64,000 nucleotides of DNA. It comes from Streptomyces sp. I6. Lineage in GTDB: Bacteria; Actinomycetota; Actinomycetes; Streptomycetales; Streptomycetaceae. The notes under the pieces were generated by a model. It saw nothing but the letters and a program-made list of their open reading frames with translations, did no database searches and was not told the DNA's origin. The position numbers and the translations under genes were made by a program. Below are positions 8,877 through 17,671 of this stretch, piece after piece (position 1 is the first letter of the stretch; every line of letters starts with the position of its first letter). The stretch is taken from the NCBI GenBank assembly GCA_003725745.1, contig RHDP01000001.1:4658501-4722500 (forward strand), in the 5' to 3' direction.

Positions 8877-10305
8877 TTATGTCCGCTTATCCGTGGACCT
8901 GGTGTGCGGCATGTCGGTGCCCTCGTCGCCGTGCGTGGCGGGTGCGGTCGGGGTTCCGGGGTCCGAGGGGGTGCGGCCGGCGCGGCGCCGTCCGGGCGGT
9001 CGGCGGGAGGGGCGTACTCGGGCAGCGTCAGCCGGGCGAGCGCCCCGCCGCCGGGCGCGTTGGCGAACTGCAGCTCCGCCCCAGCACCGCCGCCTGCCCC
9101 ACCGCGATCGTCAGCCCGAGGCCGTGGCCCGTGCCGCCCGACTCGGTGCGGAACCGCTGCGGGCCGTGCTCCAGCAGATACCGCGGATACCCCGGCCCGT
9201 GGTCCCGGACGGACACCGCCGGCCCGTCCACGGAGACCACCACCGGCCGCGCACCGTGCTTGTGCGCGTTGCTGATCAGATTGCCGAGCACCCGCTCAAG
9301 CCGCCGCTTGTCCGTCTCCACCCTCGTGTCGCGCACGACCGTCAGATCCGTCTCCGAACCGCTGGTTCCGGCCATCCGCACCACCCGCTCGGCCAGCGGC
9401 GCCAGCTCGTGGACATCGAGGTCGACCGTCTCCCGGCCGGCGTCCAGCCGCGATATCTCCAGCAGGTCCTCCGTCAGCGCCCGCATCCTGCGGACCCGGT
9501 CCCGCACCAGCTCGGCCGGGCGCCCCGGCGGCAGCAGCTCGGCCGCCGCGGACAGGCCGGTCAGCGGGGTGCGCAGCTCGTGTGCCACATCGGCGGTGAA
9601 CCGCTGCTCGCTCAGCAGCTTGCCCTGGAGGGTGGCGGCCATGGTGTCCAGCGCGCCGGAGACCGCGGCCACCTCGTCCTCGCCGCGCGAAGGGTCCCCG
9701 GTGCGGGGGTCGTTGACGCGCGCGTCCAGATCGCCGGCACTGATCCGCCGCGCCACCTGGGCGGTCAGATGGAGCCGGCGCGTCACCCGGGTCACCGAGA
9801 AGGCCCCCGCCAGCAGTGTCGCGCCGATCGCCAGCGCGGAGGAGCCGACGATGGCCCGGTCCAGGCCCGAGATGGTCTGCGCGCTCAGCGTGTAGTCGAT
9901 CCGCACCGCCAGCGCACGGCCGTCCGCCGGGCCCGCGGCCCACATCGTCGGCCGGCCGCCGACGTCCGAGACCATCGTGCCGCGCTGCCCGCTCAGCGCC
10001 AGCTCCCGAAGCCCGGGCGGCAGCCCCGGCGGGTCCACCGCTCCGGAGCCGTCCGCCGACTCGCCCGCCTCGTACGCATCGGTCACGGCCTCCAGCTTCG
10101 ACAGCGCATTCTCGCGGGCCTGGTCCACCGTCTGGCGGGTCACCGACACATGCACCAGCGCACCGAGCAGCGCCGCCAGCGCGCAGCACATCACGGTGAT
10201 GAAGACCGCGGCCTTCCAGGTGAGCGTGGCGGTCCAGGCCGGCCTGCGCAGCCGGGGAAGGCGTCGCCACCGCCGGGCGGGGCGTACCGGGGCGGGGCGT
10301 GTCAT
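8877..10305 (-). CDS. Two-component sensor histidine kinase, corrected for two frameshifts
   Basis: Membrane sensor kinase of about 476 residues after repair. Order: basic N-terminus, TM helix (AAVFITVMCCALAALLGALV), periplasmic loop, second TM helix (~residues 180-200), HAMP, HisKA with FTADVAHELRTPLTGLSAAAELL (phospho-His), N box LGNLISNAHKHG, and G boxes VRDHGPGYP and GHGLGLTIA. The frame breaks at a C run (9079-9082) just after the last G box and again at 8967-8971. Restoring one base at each gives LARLTLPEYAPPAD and a short tail ending at 8877. The start overlaps the upstream lipoprotein stop (ATGA). No response regulator gene is present in the window. Confidence 0.85.
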
Positions 10306-11015
10306 CGTGAGTCCGCCGACGGCTCGGGTGCGGGCCGGGGCGGCCTGACGTGGATGATCTCGTCCCGCTCGGGGAGCATCGCCCGCTGCCGCCCGTCCCA
10401 GGACCAGACCGTGCGGTACTCGTAGCCGGGGATGCCCGCGGACACGGCGCGGAGGATCAGGTCGCGGCCGGCGAGTTCCACGCCGACGATCGCCTCCGTG
10501 TCCGACATGATGCGTGTCAGCCCGCCATGCTCCGGCGTGTACACGCGGATCGCCGTCTGCTGCTCGGGCATGGTGATGCCGACGATCAGCTCGTCCCTCC
10601 CGTCGCCGGTGAGGTCCCGGTAGTACGGCTTCAGCACGGGGCACTGCCGCGGCTCGGTGCCGCACTCCCGGATCCTCCGGGCCGTCTGCTCGTCCAGCCC
10701 GTCGGGTCCGGAGGCGCGGCCGGGGTGGGCCGCCACATCCGCCTGGACGACGGCGACCGGGTCCACGGCGTGGACGTCGCCGCCGGGGACCGCGATGCCC
10801 TCGATGCGTTCCGTGCGGTTCTCGCCGTAGTCGACCGGGGGCGCGGATATCTCCGGGAGCTCCGGCCACAGCCGCACCGGCCCGGCGGCGGTCGGTGTGG
10901 GGCCCGCGCTCTCCAGTCCGCCCGCGTCGTCGCAGCCGGTGAGCAGCAGCGCGGCGGCCGTGACGGCGATGGCGATGGCCGCCGGTGCGGAGCGGGGCGT
11001 GCGGTGACGGGGCAC
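10302..11015 (-). CDS. Lipoprotein with FG-GAP-like acidic loop
   Basis: 237 residues from the GTG at 11015, preferred over an upstream ATG at 11111 because it places a basic n-region directly before a hydrophobic core and the lipobox LLLTGC. Mature residues include YYRDLTGDGRDELIVGI, a DxTGDGxDE calcium-loop-like motif as in FG-GAP/VCBS repeats, and a C-terminal beta-rich part (VWSWDGRQR). It is translationally coupled (ATGA) to the histidine kinase. An extracytoplasmic lipoprotein cotranscribed with a sensor kinase suggests a role as an accessory signal receptor; this is inference. The Cys is the expected lipidation site. Confidence 0.75.
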   Translation of the reverse strand: MPRHRTPRSAPAAIAIAVTAAALLLTGCDDAGGLESAGPTPTAAGPVRLWPELPEISAPPVDYGENRTERIEGIAVPGGDVHAVDPVAVVQADVAAHPGRASGPDGLDEQTARRIRECGTEPRQCPVLKPYYRDLTGDGRDELIVGITMPEQQTAIRVYTPEHGGLTRIMSDTEAIVGVELAGRDLILRAVSAGIPGYEYRTVWSWDGRQRAMLPERDEIIHVRPPRPAPEPSADSR

Positions 11016-11249
11016 GAGGGGTCCTGGGTGGGGTCGATGCGAAAGCGGGCCGTCCTCCAGGGTACGGAAGTCGCTTTTGCACCCTACGGGTGATCTGCGG
11101 GCGGTCCGCACGGGTGCTCGCGCGGGCCCGTGCCGGCGGCATCGGCCGCCGCTCCCGCCGTGCGAACCGGACCGGTGGCGCCCGGCACCCGGTACGGGCG
11201 GCGCTCACCGTCGGGCACGCCGCCGCAGCGCCCCTGCGTCCTCGTGAGC

Positions 11250-11392
11250 GTCCGAGTGTCCGCGGTGCGTGTCGCGGGCCGTGGTGTCGCGTACGGCTGG
11301 CTGCGGTGCGCTGTGTGGTGGAGGGCGAGTGGGTGCCTTCGTGTGTGTCCGAGTGTCCGCGGTGCGTGTCGCGGGCCGTGGTGTCACGTACG
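11250..11392. repeat. 46-bp direct repeat pair flanking the HEAT gene end
   Basis: Two nearly identical 46-bp copies lie at 11250-11295 and 11347-11392. Each contains GTCCGAGTGTCCGCGGTGCG and they differ by one base. The second copy covers the stop codon of the HEAT-repeat gene; the spacer is otherwise non-coding. Confidence 0.8.
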
Positions 11393-13450
11393 ACCGCGGA
11401 GCGCCGTACGGCAGAGGGCGAGCAGGCGCTCGTCCTGTTCGATGTCGTGGCTCCCGGACCCCCCGTCCAGCACGTTGTGCCGCCGCGGGCGCGAGAGCTC
11501 CGCACGCAGCAGCGGCACCGCCGGTTCCGCCGAGGGGCCCATCTCGGCGAGGCACTCGGCGATCTCGACGCGCCCGTAGCGGTTCTCCTCCCACGCGGTC
11601 CGCAGCACCGGCAGGGACTCCCCGGCCGCACCCGTGACCCGCCACAGCGCCACCGCCGCGTCCATCCGGAGCCAGCGCTCCGGCGAGGCGAGCAGCTCGC
11701 GCAGGGCGGGCGCCGCGTCGGCCGCCGCACGGCCCACCGAGCCCAGCGCGGCCGCTGCGGCGCGTCGCTCGTCGGGACCGTCCGCCGCGAGCAGCCCGCG
11801 GAGCACCGGCAGCACCGCCGCGGCGTCCCCTGTCGCCGCCCACAGCGCCCGCGCCGCGGCCGCGACGACCGACGAGGACGGCTCCGGGGACGCACCGCCG
11901 AGCAGTGCCCGCAGTTCCGGCGCCGCGGGCATGGCGGCTGCCCCGAACGACGTGAGGGCGCGCAGCGACGCCTCGGTCACCCACTCGCCGCCCCGTGCCG
12001 GCGCCCCGCGCAGCACTCTCAGCACCTCGGGCAGCGCCTCGGCCGCACGCACTCCGGCGAGCCCGGTCAGCAGGGGCACCGCCCGGTCGTGGAGCCGTTC
12101 GTCCAGGGCCACCTCGGCGAGCCGCCGTCGCAGCACCGGCACCAGGGGAGCCGCCCGATCGCCGAGGTACGGCACCGCGAACGCCACATCGCGCGGCAGG
12201 TCCGCCTGCTCCAGAGCGATGGCGAGCGCCGGGACGGCGCGCGGGTCGCCGAGCCTCGCGAGCGCGATGAGCGCGCGGTGGTCGGTCGGCCGGTCCCCGC
12301 CGACGGCCCCCACCCGCTCCGCGAGGGCGTCGGCCGCGGGCAGCGCCAGCCCGAAGAGGCTCTCCAGGAGGCTGACCGCGGCGCCGTGCAGCAGCGGGTC
12401 GGGGTCGTCGAGCTGGGCCCCGACGAGCCGTACCACCTCGTCGTACGGCCCGCGCCAGGCCCGGATCAGTCCGTGGCACATCCACACCGCGTCCGTGCGC
12501 TGCGCCGGATCGGCGCTGCTCAGCTGACCGGTGAGCAGCGCGATCCGATCGTCGACACGGTCGCCGAGCGCCGTGTGGAGTGTCCGCAGCAGGTCGTCCG
12601 CCCATGGCGCGCCCGGTCTGCCGTCGTGGCCCTGCGCCGCCTCGGCGCCGGGCCCGGCGGCCCTCGCTTCGGCGGCCCTTGCCCCGGACGTGGTGGTTGC
12701 GGTCCCGGGCCCGGCCGCGGAGCCGGCCCCGGCCCCGGCCCCGTCCGTGGCCCGCAGCAGCGCGGTCGCGGTGGACGCGACGTCGTCGGGCAGCAGGCCG
12801 GGAGCGCAGCGCGCCAGCTGGGTCAGGGCCGACAGCCGCAGCCCGGGCGGCCGGTCCGCGGCGAGCAGTGTGGTCAGCCAGGTGACCGACTCGGCGCGCA
12901 GCGCCTCGTGGCGCAGGGCGATCCGCCCCACCGCCTCGACGAGCGCGAGCCTCACCTCCGTGTCCTGTTCCCCCTCCAGCCGTTCGCGCAGGAGGGCCAG
13001 CACCCGGGCCGGGTCGCCGTGCAGCATCGCCAGGGCGCACGGTGCGGCGAGCCGGACCCCGGCGTCCGGGTCGTCCAGCAGCCCGACGAAGACGTCGGCC
13101 CCCGAGGCCACCGCGGCGGCGGCCATCGCGTAGTTCGCGGCGTCCTCGAACTCCTCGTCCTCCGGGTCGAGTTCGTCGTCGTCGAGGTCGATGCCGCCGA
13201 TGCTGGTCAGCAACTCCACGATGGCGCCCCGGTCCTGCACCTCGGGGCTGGCGGCGAGTTCCAGGAGGAAGGGGATGCAGGCCAGCGTGGAGTCGTACAC
13301 GTCGCCCTGGTGGTGGACCGCGGTGTACATCCCGTCGAGTGCGGTCTCCCGCTCGGCCGGATCCGTGGAGGCGAGCCCCCTCAGCAGCCCCGGCACGTCG
13401 TCAGCCGGACCGTACGCATGTCCCATCGAGGCCCAGTCGACCTCGTCCAT
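11384..13450 (-). CDS. HEAT-repeat (armadillo-like) protein
   Basis: 688 residues from the ATG at 13450 (MDEVDWASMGHAYGPADDVP); the frame extends further upstream but without coding character. Almost the whole length is helical-hairpin repeats of about 30-40 residues with the PBS-lyase/HEAT pattern, for example LASTDPAERETALDGM, DPDAGVRLAAPCALAML, LDDPDPLLHGAAVSLLESL, RRAAAAALGSVGRAAADAAPALRELL and LRMDAAVALWRVTG. Such proteins are scaffolds; no enzymatic domain is fused. A low-complexity Ala/Gly linker sits near the middle (~residues 260-290). The gene appears monocistronic. It is common in Streptomyces and functionally undefined. Confidence 0.85.
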   Translation of the reverse strand: MDEVDWASMGHAYGPADDVPGLLRGLASTDPAERETALDGMYTAVHHQGDVYDSTLACIPFLLELAASPEVQDRGAIVELLTSIGGIDLDDDELDPEDEEFEDAANYAMAAAAVASGADVFVGLLDDPDAGVRLAAPCALAMLHGDPARVLALLRERLEGEQDTEVRLALVEAVGRIALRHEALRAESVTWLTTLLAADRPPGLRLSALTQLARCAPGLLPDDVASTATALLRATDGAGAGAGSAAGPGTATTTSGARAAEARAAGPGAEAAQGHDGRPGAPWADDLLRTLHTALGDRVDDRIALLTGQLSSADPAQRTDAVWMCHGLIRAWRGPYDEVVRLVGAQLDDPDPLLHGAAVSLLESLFGLALPAADALAERVGAVGGDRPTDHRALIALARLGDPRAVPALAIALEQADLPRDVAFAVPYLGDRAAPLVPVLRRRLAEVALDERLHDRAVPLLTGLAGVRAAEALPEVLRVLRGAPARGGEWVTEASLRALTSFGAAAMPAAPELRALLGGASPEPSSSVVAAAARALWAATGDAAAVLPVLRGLLAADGPDERRAAAAALGSVGRAAADAAPALRELLASPERWLRMDAAVALWRVTGAAGESLPVLRTAWEENRYGRVEIAECLAEMGPSAEPAVPLLRAELSRPRRHNVLDGGSGSHDIEQDERLLALCRTALRGRT

Positions 13451-13705
13451 CCCCGTGAACACGCCGTTCCCTTCAGTGAGCCGGATGTCTGGGGAGAGTG
13501 TGCACCAGGACTGAGGCAACCCACCCCGCGCAAGTGAGCCGGATGAACGGCCGTTCTTGGGCGTGCCGCACAGTACGCCACCTTTCCGGGGCGGTGGCCC
13601 CTGCGGCGCCGGTGCGCCGCGCCTCGGGGCTACCGGACCTCCCGGGTGCCGGACCTCCGAGCCTCCGGGCACCGTACGGCTTCGTGGTGGCAGGCGTACG
13701 CGCAG

Positions 13706-13746
13706 GGCCCCGCCCGCAGCCGCGTCGGACGGCTGCGAGCGGGGCC
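13706..13746 (-). terminator. Hairpin terminator downstream of the SnoaL-like gene
   Basis: GGCCCCGCCCGCAGCC pairs with GGCTGCGAGCGGGGCC with one mismatch and an 8-9-base loop. It begins about 25 bp after the stop of the minus-strand gene at 13770. Confidence 0.6.
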
Positions 13747-13769
13747 GAAGTGATGCGGGGCGGGGCCGC

Positions 13770-14225
13770 TCAGCGCAGGTTGTCGCCCCAGCCGCTCTGC
13801 AGCATGGTCTGGAACGCCCAACGCCCGTCCCGTTTGATCAGGATGTCGGCGTACCGAAGCTGCTGGGTGGTGCCGCCCGCCGTCATGGTGGAGTCGGTGA
13901 AGACGACCGCCATCGCGGGGCCGAGGAACACGGGCGTGCGCACGGACTCGAAGGCGATGCCCTCGCCTCCGTCCCCCATGACCTCGGTCATGGTGCGGAC
14001 GAACTGCTCGCGGTCCCACTGGGCGGAGGCGCCGCTGCCCGCCGAGTCGTCGCTGACCAGGTTGAGCGGGAAGACGGCCAGGTCCGCCATCCGCTCGATG
14101 TCGCGCCGTGCGGCGGCGGCGTCGTATTCGGTGAACCACGCTTCGATCGCGGTGAGTTCGTCGGAGGTCGGGCGGTATCCGGTGTCGGGCAGCTGGGGCA
14201 CGTAGGCTCCTCCGGGTAGACTCAT
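13770..14225 (-). CDS. SnoaL/NTF2-like domain protein
   Basis: 151 residues from the ATG at 14225. The protein shows the cone-shaped alpha+beta NTF2 pattern: an N-terminal helix pair (SDELTAIEAWFTEYDAAAARRDIERMADLAVFP), then beta strands (PVFLGPAMAVVFTDSTMTAGG; RYADILIKRDGRWAFQTMLQSGW). Family members are polyketide cyclases, dehydratases or ligand-binding proteins; nothing here fixes a catalytic residue. It has its own hairpin terminator and follows the ligase gene by 44 bp on the same strand. A TCAAACTTGA motif overlaps its start codon and recurs at the ligase stop. Confidence 0.75.
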   Translation of the reverse strand: MSLPGGAYVPQLPDTGYRPTSDELTAIEAWFTEYDAAAARRDIERMADLAVFPLNLVSDDSAGSGASAQWDREQFVRTMTEVMGDGGEGIAFESVRTPVFLGPAMAVVFTDSTMTAGGTTQQLRYADILIKRDGRWAFQTMLQSGWGDNLR

Positions 14226-14279
14226 CAAACTTGACTAGTGCGGGAGGGTACTCCCCGCTCGCGGCATAGTCAAACTTGA
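14225..14279. promoter_or_regulatory. Direct TCAAACTTGA repeats between SnoaL-like and ligase genes
   Basis: TCAAACTTGA occurs at 14225-14234 and again at 14270-14279, in the same orientation, 45 bp apart. The first overlaps the SnoaL-like start and the second the ligase stop. These A/T-rich 10-mers stand out in a GC-rich spacer and could be a regulator site for the SnoaL-like gene. No consensus promoter is obvious. Confidence 0.3.
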
Positions 14280-15223
14280 TTAATGAGGTCGTCCCGAAGC
14301 CGGTGGACCGTGACGGCGGCGTGCCGGGTGGTGCCGCGCTCGACCTCGGCCAGCAGCCCCGGTTCCACCGCGCGGTAGGGCACCTCGCCGATGCCGATCG
14401 CCGTCGCCGTCCGGGGTGCCCCCTCCGGGTGCTCCGCGGTACGGCCCGAGAGCAGTTGCCCCGCGCGGGAACGCAGGGCCGGCGGCAGCGGGCTGGACAC
14501 CACCGGGGTGTCGTCGTCGGGAAGTACCAGCACCAGCGCGGCCGGGCGGGCCGGCGGCCCGGTGAAGCCGGTCACCGCCGCGTCGTGCACCTCCGTGTGG
14601 CGCAGCTTGCGCCAGTCGCGCGCGCCGGGCCGGTACGGCCGCGCCAGGTGCTTCACCACCAGCCCCTCGATCCCCGCCTCGGGAAGCGTCTCGAACCAGG
14701 TCGCGGCGAGTCGGGGGTCCGTGGTCATCGGTACCGGCTGGAGCGGCGGCCCGAGGGGGGCGAGCAGTGCGCTCAGCCGCTCCCTGCGCCGCTCGTACGG
14801 GGCGGGGCGCAGGTCCTCGCCGCGCTCCCAGAGCAGGTCGAACGCCGCGTAGGAGGCGGGCAGCCGGCGGGCGAGGAGCCCGGCCCGCGCCGCGGTGGCG
14901 GCCGCCCGGCGCTGTACGGCGGCGAAGTCGATCCGGCCCCCGGTCCAGACGACCGCCTCGCCGTCCACCACCGTGCCGTCCGGCAGAGCGAGCGAGGCCT
15001 CCGCGAGGTCGGGGAACGCGGTGGTGACGATACGTCCCGAGCGGGCCTGGAGCACGGCGCTGCCGTCGATCTTGAAGATCAGCATCCGGTGGCCGTCGAA
15101 CTTCGGCTCGTACGCCAGCCCCTCGCCGAGCGGCAGTGTGGCCACCGGCTCGGCGAGCGCCGGCTTCACCGGTGGTCTCGGCGGTCTCGGCGGTCCCGGG
15201 GGGTCTTCGGCGCGGGGGTTCAC
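14270..15223 (-). CDS. ATP-dependent DNA ligase (LigD ligase-domain type)
   Basis: 317 residues from the GTG at 15223. It contains the nucleotidyltransferase active site EPKFDGHRM (KxDG; the Lys is adenylated), VDGEAVVW, the motif IV-like segment EGLVVKHLARPYRPG, and motif V (WRKLRHTE), then an OB-fold C-terminal part. This is the ligase module that in mycobacterial LigD is fused to a polymerase; here it is separate. The start overlaps the polymerase stop (GTGA), so both are made together. With ku across the divergent promoter it forms a bacterial non-homologous end-joining set. The coding frame is intact. Confidence 0.9.
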   Translation of the reverse strand: MNPRAEDPPGPPRPPRPPVKPALAEPVATLPLGEGLAYEPKFDGHRMLIFKIDGSAVLQARSGRIVTTAFPDLAEASLALPDGTVVDGEAVVWTGGRIDFAAVQRRAAATAARAGLLARRLPASYAAFDLLWERGEDLRPAPYERRRERLSALLAPLGPPLQPVPMTTDPRLAATWFETLPEAGIEGLVVKHLARPYRPGARDWRKLRHTEVHDAAVTGFTGPPARPAALVLVLPDDDTPVVSSPLPPALRSRAGQLLSGRTAEHPEGAPRTATAIGIGEVPYRAVEPGLLAEVERGTTRHAAVTVHRLRDDLINQV

Positions 15224-16101
15224 GGCAGCACACCCGCCGCCGCCGGGTCGGCGAGCGGCGCGAGCAGATCCCCGTGCCGTTCCAGCCTCCCCGGGATGTC
15301 GCCCAGGCGCAGGACCAGGTCCTCGGGTGACTCGCAGCCCTCGACCTCGTCCCAGGTGACGGGCGCGGACACGGTCGGCTCGGTGCGGGCGCGCAGGGTG
15401 TACGGCGTGGCGGTGGTCTTGGCCGCGGCGTTCTGGCTGTGGTCGACGAAGACCTTCCCCGGGCGCAGGGCGCGGGCCATCCGGTGCACCACCAGCCCTC
15501 CGAGTTCCGCCTCGGCCTCCAGGGCCAGGCCCTTGGCGTAGGCCGAGACCTCCGCCGAGGGGCCGGGTCCAGCGGTACCAGCAGGTGCAGCCCCTTCGAG
15601 CCCGAGGTCTTCGGGTACGCGTCCAGGCCGTCGGCGGCCAGTCGTTCCCGCAGCCACAGCGCCACCCGGCAGCACTCCACGACCGTCGCCGGGGCCCCGG
15701 GGTCGAGGTCGAAGACCATCCGGTCGGCCCGGGCGGGCCGGTCGATCCGCCACTGGGGGTGTGGAACTCCACGACCAGGTTCGCCGCCCACATCAGCGAG
15801 GGCAGGTCCTGGACGACGACCTGCTCGCCGGTCTCCCGGGAGGAGCGCGGCACCTCGGCGACCTCCACCCAGTCGGGGGTGCCGGGGGCGGGTTCTTGGT
15901 GAAGAACAGCTGGCCCTCGGGGCCGTCGGGGTAGCGCAGGAAGGACAGCGGCCGGTCCCGCAGATGCGTGAGGATCGCGTCCGCGATGCCGGCGTAGTAG
16001 TGCAGCACCTCGCCCTTGGTGGTCCCGGTGGCCGGATGGAGGACCTTCTCCAGGTTGCTGAGGGCCAGGCGCCGCCCCTCCACCTCGGTGATGGGCGTCA
16101 T
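15220..16101 (-). CDS. LigD-type DNA polymerase/primase domain protein, corrected for three frameshifts
   Basis: 294 residues after repair. The frame starts MTPITEVEGRRLALSNLEKV and continues through RPLSFLRYPDGPEGQLFFTKN. One base is missing near 15884-15892, then WVEVAEVPRSSRETGEQ and SLMWAANLVVEFHTP; one base near 15755-15759, then MVFDLDPG (the acidic metal site of archaeo-eukaryotic primases), KTSGSKGLHLLVPLDPA; one base near 15559-15562, then LRPGKVFVDHSQN and AKTTATPYTLRAR. This matches the LigD polymerase domain, which fills gaps with ribonucleotides during end joining. Three losses in 880 bp are far more than natural decay of an otherwise perfect protein would give. Confidence 0.88.
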
Positions 16102-16150
16102 ACGATGAGAATCCCATGAATCCCTACATATTGAATGAAAGGGATAAGAG
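16102..16150. promoter_or_regulatory. Divergent ligD / ku promoter region
   Basis: A 49-bp A/T-rich spacer, much lower in GC than its surroundings, separates two divergent repair genes. It contains GAATCCCATGAATCCCTACA, with two GAATCCC/GAATCCCT copies, and AAGGGATAAGAG next to the ku start, which supplies a ribosome binding site. Confidence 0.5.
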
Positions 16151-17266
16151 GTGCGATCCATTTGGAACGGCGCGATCTCCTTCGGGCTGGTCAGTATTCC
16201 GATCAAGCTCGTGAACGCCACGGAGAGCCGCTCGGTCTCCTTCCGCCAGATCCACACCCAGGACGGCGGGCGCATCCGGTACCGCAAGGTCTGTGAGCTG
16301 GACGACCGGGAGGTGCCGCAGGCGGAGATCGGGAAGGCGTACGAGGACGCGGACGGGACGATGATCCCGATCACCGACGAGGACCTCGCCTCGCTGCCGC
16401 TGCCGACCACGAAGACGATCGACATCGTCGCCTTCGTCCCGGCCTCGGAGATCGACCCGCTCCAGATCGACGGCGCCTACTACCTCGCGGCGAACGGCGT
16501 GCCCGCGGCCAAGCCGTACGCGCTGCTGCGGGAAGCACTCAAACGGAGCAAGAAGGTCGGACTCGCCAAGTTCGCCCTGCGGGGGCGGGAGCGGCTCGGC
16601 ATGCTCCGCGTCGTCGACGACGTCATCGCGATGCACGGACTGCTCTGGCCGGACGAGGTCCGCCGGCCGGAGGGGGTCGCGCCGGACACGGACGTCACGA
16701 TTCGCGACGCCGAGCTCGATCTGGCCGATGCGCTGATGGACACGCTCGGCGACGTGGACGTCGACTCGCTGCACGACGACTACCGGCAGGCGGTGGAGGA
16801 GCTGATCGCCGCGAAGGCGGAAGGCGTGGAACTGGAGCCGCAGCCGGCGCCTGCGGGCGGCGGCAGGGTCATCGACCTGATGGCCGCTCTGGAGAGCAGT
16901 GTGCGGGCGGCGAAGGAGGCTCGCGGCGACGAGGCGGCGGAAGCCTCCGCGCCGGTGACGGAGCTGAAGCCCCGTGGGAAGGCGGCGGGGAAGAGGACGA
17001 CGAAGGAGGCCGGGACGGCCGCCGCCGGGCCGGCGGCCAAGAAGACTGCGTCGAAGAAGACGCCCGCGGGGAAGGCGGCGTCGAAGAAGACGCCCGCGGA
17101 GAAGGCGCCCGCCGACCGGGCGACGGCCAAGAAGGCGTCCCCCGAGAGGGCGACGGCCAGGAAGGCGGCGGGCACGTCGGCCACGTCCTCGAAGGCGGCC
17201 TCCTCGAAGCCCGCGGCCGGGAAGGCGGGCGCGAAGAAGACCGCTGCCCGCAAGCGCGCGTCCTGA
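16151..17266 (+). CDS. ku: Ku DNA end-binding protein
   Basis: 371 residues from the GTG at 16151. The Ku core (residues ~1-255) starts with RSIWNGAISFGLVSIPIKLV and includes FRQIHTQDGGRIRYRKVC and KVGLAKFALRGRERLGML. The C-terminal ~110 residues form a lysine/alanine tail with repeated KKTA, KKTP and GKAA units (AAKKTASKKTPAGKAASKKT), like a histone H1 tail. Ku dimers encircle broken DNA ends and recruit LigD; basic tails in actinobacterial Ku bind DNA outside the ring. The divergent neighbours are the polymerase and ligase halves of LigD. The long tail is the notable feature and its unit number is likely variable. Confidence 0.95.
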   Translation: MRSIWNGAISFGLVSIPIKLVNATESRSVSFRQIHTQDGGRIRYRKVCELDDREVPQAEIGKAYEDADGTMIPITDEDLASLPLPTTKTIDIVAFVPASEIDPLQIDGAYYLAANGVPAAKPYALLREALKRSKKVGLAKFALRGRERLGMLRVVDDVIAMHGLLWPDEVRRPEGVAPDTDVTIRDAELDLADALMDTLGDVDVDSLHDDYRQAVEELIAAKAEGVELEPQPAPAGGGRVIDLMAALESSVRAAKEARGDEAAEASAPVTELKPRGKAAGKRTTKEAGTAAAGPAAKKTASKKTPAGKAASKKTPAEKAPADRATAKKASPERATARKAAGTSATSSKAASSKPAAGKAGAKKTAARKRAS

Positions 17267-17574
17267 GCGCCCTACCGCGGCGGCTCGCGGATCCCCGGGC
17301 GGGGTGCGCGCGGGCGCCGCGGATCCCCGGGCCTGGTCCGGCCGGCCTGACGCGCGGACCGGTTCAGGGACCCCGTCCGGCTGTGCCCCGCGCGGACACC
17401 CGGCCGCACCCGGCCGCAGACGGGGCGCACCCGGCCCGGGTGCGGACGGCCGCACCCGGCCGCAGGCGGGCGCGGACCTGGCGGGCCCGTGCCCGCGGCG
17501 GCCGCCGCGCAGCCGCACTACGCCTTTCGGCCGATGCCGTAACACCCCCGCGCGGAGGGGGTGCTGAGGGAGCA
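17267..17574. other. GC-rich spacer after ku
   Basis: No gene is seen. The spacer holds two GCGGATCCCCGGGC copies (17289-17335) and scattered CACCCGGCCGCA repeats (17401-17465). Confidence 0.5.
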
Positions 17575-17618
17575 TTGACACCCCAAAACTGCGCGGTTAC
17601 TTTCGGCCCAGGCCGAAA
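17575..17618 (+). promoter_or_regulatory. Promoter and 18-bp palindromic operator of the ABC importer
   Basis: A TTGACA -35 at 17575-17580 is followed 17 bp later by TACTTT (17598-17603). Overlapping the -10 is TTTCGGCCCAGGCCGAAA at 17601-17618, a perfect inverted repeat apart from its central two bases. It matches the palindromes at 21980, 26149 and 27821. Its position over the -10 suggests repression. Confidence 0.75.
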
Positions 17619-17671
17619 TTGCCGGACTCTTCGCTCGTTTCCCCAGGTCCCCAGGGCTTCCGGAGGCCCCC

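Noticed and set aside
8753-9895. Plus-strand Ser/Arg-rich ORF over the kinase
   Set aside because: It is an antisense shadow; the minus-strand frame contains all kinase boxes.
11205-13040. Long minus-strand ORF overlapping the HEAT gene
   Set aside because: Composition is almost only Arg/Ala/Gly, and the HEAT-repeat frame has regular motifs and correct codon bias.
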